The translations under genes were made by a program, and so were the position numbers. Below are positions 62,901 to 64,000 of a stretch of 64,000 bases of DNA, piece after piece. The stretch is taken from NCBI GenBank assembly GCA_914767885.1, contig CAJZBQ010000053.1:186001-250000 (forward strand), in the 5' to 3' direction. The stretch's first letter is position 1. The number at the start of each line of letters is the position of its first letter. The DNA comes from Blepharisma stoltei. Taxonomy: Eukaryota; Ciliophora; Heterotrichea; Heterotrichida; Blepharismidae. The notes under the pieces are model-generated. The model made no database searches and was not told where the DNA came from. It saw only the letters and a program-made list of their open reading frames with translations.

Positions 62901-64000
62901 AGATTTAGAGAAAGCTATATTTCTATCAGTGATTTTTCCAAATAAATTTAGCACCGCTTCTTCTTTACTCTCCCTCCGTAACGAAAAAAAATTTTGTTCT
63001 CTTATAGGATTAATTTGTTTTACAAATTGAGATAATAAATTTATAGTAAATTTTTTTAGAAATTTAAAAAATCCCAATTCGCAAAAGTTGGAAAGCAAAT
63101 ATTAAGTTAATTTGTAAAATTTATGTTTTTAAATGCAAGCTTTTAAAATTAAACAGAATCAGCTAGGGACTTTATTATATTAATTATCACTTATATCTTA
63201 AAAAATTTTTCATAAATCTTTTATATTAAAAAATTTGGTTATGTGGGTTTTTAGGCAAAAAATAGGGATTTTTCCAATGGTTTTGCTCGCTCACGAGGGG
63301 GGAGTTAGGAATTCTGTTGAGCTGCATGCGAAGAGAAATATGCTGTAATTGATCAGAAATCTGATCAATCTTTACTGCAGAAATTTTTGTTTCTTTTATT
63401 GGGCTTTTTGGTTTTGGAGCTTCAATGGTCTCGCTAATATCCAAAACTGGCGTCTTTTCGCTACTTAGTTTTTTCAGCACTTTTTCTTCTTTCTCGCTGT
63501 CTGATTCTGAGCCAGAATTCGAGCTTGAGTCGCATCTTCAATATTTCCTATACTTATCAATGATATCGACAACTGATAAAATGCCTTCTTTTTTGTTAAG
63601 TGCACTTTTTATATGCTTTGATTTAAGTTCGATTTTATGCTTCTTTAATCCTTTGACAAACTCTGCAAAACTTAAATAGCCATCATGGTCTTTATCAAGC
63701 TGAGAGATAAAATTAGCGATTGAGATTTTTTCTTTATGGATGTAATTATAAATTTTCAAAAATAATTTTGGAATTTTTACATCGTTTTTACTAAAAGCTT
63801 TCTCAGATTTTTCAGCTTTAATTTTATCCACCTCAACTTTAAGTTCTGCTAATTCTCTCTTAGCTTTTTCAAGTTCACTAGAAACAGTTTTTAGCTCATG
63901 AGCTGCTTTTTGATAGTCATTATTTATATTTTGGTTTTCTTCATTAAGTTTTTGGTTCGCACTCTCGAGTTTTTGATTCGCGTTTTCAAGCTTTTTTTTC
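59962..64000 (-). CDS. Large acidic EF-hand/coiled-coil protein, partial, three IESs
   Basis: Starts beyond the right edge. After removing 62968-63307, 62259-62528 and 60588-60976, one frame of 1012 aa runs to TAA at 59962. Coiled coil comes first (QKLESANQKLNEENQNINND, ELEKAKRELAELKVEVDK). A first EF-hand, DKDHDGYLSFAEF, has all canonical loop residues and a second lies nearby. Later, degenerate EF-hand-like helices appear (NACKIYDNDSIGTIKLSEFK, where DNDSIGTIKLSEF is a good loop). A long acidic, Ser-rich disordered tail follows. TGA is Trp near 63536. It resembles calcium-regulated cytoskeletal proteins (centrin-binding or ciliary). No named family. Confidence 0.82.
60588..60976. mobile_element. 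MITE-type IES (389 bp), the most complete copy
   Basis: Bounded by TA at 60586-60587 and 60975-60976. The left end has the double, head-to-head TIR (CTCCGTGAGCGAACAAAAA then TTTTGTTCGCTCACGGAGG). The right end has two TIR copies in tandem (GTTCACTCACGGAGGG near 60891, GTTCGCTCACGGAGGG near 60949). G/C runs of 12 or more lie at the tips. Excision joins PSFSL to VSKEEKLEKK. The internal sequence is the family core. 389 bp is not a multiple of three. Confidence 0.92.
62259..62528. mobile_element. Palindromic IES (270 bp)
   Basis: Bounded by TA at 62257-62258 and 62527-62528 (codon positions 1-2). Excision gives SDDTWKYSIKKRSYLLTL. The core 62262-62482 has arms TATAGCGTCTGCACGCTTTC and GTGCAGACACTATA, and an inner palindrome GGGGGTTGGCTTTGCCAACTTTTG against CAAAAGTTGGCAAAGCCAA (quoted in part). 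About 46 bp on the right of the palindrome contains the extra stops. TA choice inferred from phase; the palindrome alone (62266-62482) would leave a frameshift. Confidence 0.75.
62968..63307. mobile_element. MITE-type IES (340 bp)
   Basis: Bounded by TA at 62966-62967 and 63306-63307 (codon positions 3-1). Ends CTCTCCCTCCGTAACG and GCTCGCTCACGAGGGGGGAG are mutated family TIRs. The internal block (AAACAGAATCAGCTAGGGAC onward) matches the 60.6 kb copy. Excision joins QLNRIP to KEEAVLNLFG. Confidence 0.9.

Noticed and set aside
1147-64000. Ciliate code with UAA/UAG read as Gln, or UAG alone as Gln (table 15)
   Set aside because: The in-frame UAGs that interrupt conserved proteins all lie in exact 15- or 16-nt GT...AG segments or in TA-bounded inserts, and genes end at TAA/TAG where families end.

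Overview
The window looks like germline (micronuclear) DNA of a heterotrich ciliate, most likely Blepharisma or a close relative. Four things seen directly in the sequence support this. (1) UGA is read as tryptophan throughout: conserved proteins (an MRP-type ABC transporter, SPT6, LMBR1, PDE, an RBR ligase, cobalamin adenosyltransferase) run straight through in-frame TGA at Trp positions and end at TAA or TAG. (2) Every in-frame UAG or UAA that had to be bridged inside a conserved protein, apart from those inside the larger insertions, lies in a GT...AG intron of 15 nt (14 cases) or 16 nt (2 cases). (3) Genes are densely packed on both strands, in AT-rich DNA, with no operon logic. (4) At least 18 extra DNA segments (60 to about 880 bp) sit inside protein-coding genes. 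Removing each from one TA to another, or from one direct repeat to its copy, restores a continuous protein. They behave as internal eliminated sequences (IESs).

Layout. 1-1146 non-coding; 1.1-4.8 kb methionine synthase; 4.8-6.4 kb COMM-domain and RING proteins; 6.7-8.9 kb coiled-coil proteins; 9.0-9.6 kb an old retroposon; 9.8-10.4 kb cobalamin adenosyltransferase; 10.6-12 kb an internally duplicated protein; 12-15.8 kb ABCC transporter; 16.1-17.8 kb RCC1 protein; 17.9-21.3 kb two unknowns and a secreted DOMON protein; 21.6-24.5 kb a membrane/coiled-coil/SMP-like protein; 24.7-25.8 kb RBR ubiquitin ligase; 26.5-28.2 kb METTL25-like methyltransferase; 28.4 kb tRNA-Lys(CUU); 28.6-33.3 kb small genes riddled with insertions; 33.4-38.8 kb coiled-coil and MORN proteins; 38.9-40.7 kb HAPSTR1-like and WDR12/Ytm1; 40.8-42.6 kb a decayed pogo-type transposon; 42.8-47.8 kb SPT6 with two IESs and C-terminal zinc knuckles; 48-52 kb small genes including two RING paralogues; 52.6-54.7 kb LMBR1; 54.7-56.2 kb ankyrin protein and pterin carbinolamine dehydratase; 57.2-59.7 kb membrane-anchored cyclic-nucleotide phosphodiesterase; 60.0-64.0 kb a large acidic EF-hand/coiled-coil gene with three IESs, running off the right edge.

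Mobile DNA is the most informative part. Four MITE-type IESs (15.6, 16.3, 60.6, 63.0 kb) share terminal inverted repeats (CTCCGTGAGCGAACAAA plus C/G runs) with the pogo-like transposon at 40.8-42.6 kb, which is its probable source. A second group is retroposon-like: 9-15 bp direct repeats that all contain a TA, and a shared end CCATTTTATGTA. A third group is long palindromes able to form large hairpins. Very short IESs (60, 78, 123, 147 bp) occur as well.

Most genes are housekeeping: one-carbon/B12 metabolism, ubiquitin, cilia-type MORN and EF-hand proteins, ribosome biogenesis, transcription elongation. Two proteins show domain combinations I do not recognise as standard: SPT6 with CCHC knuckles, and transmembrane plus coiled-coil plus SMP-like domains. 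All gene models with insertions are my hand reconstructions from codon phase and family conservation; exact excision points need macronuclear reads or RNA-seq.
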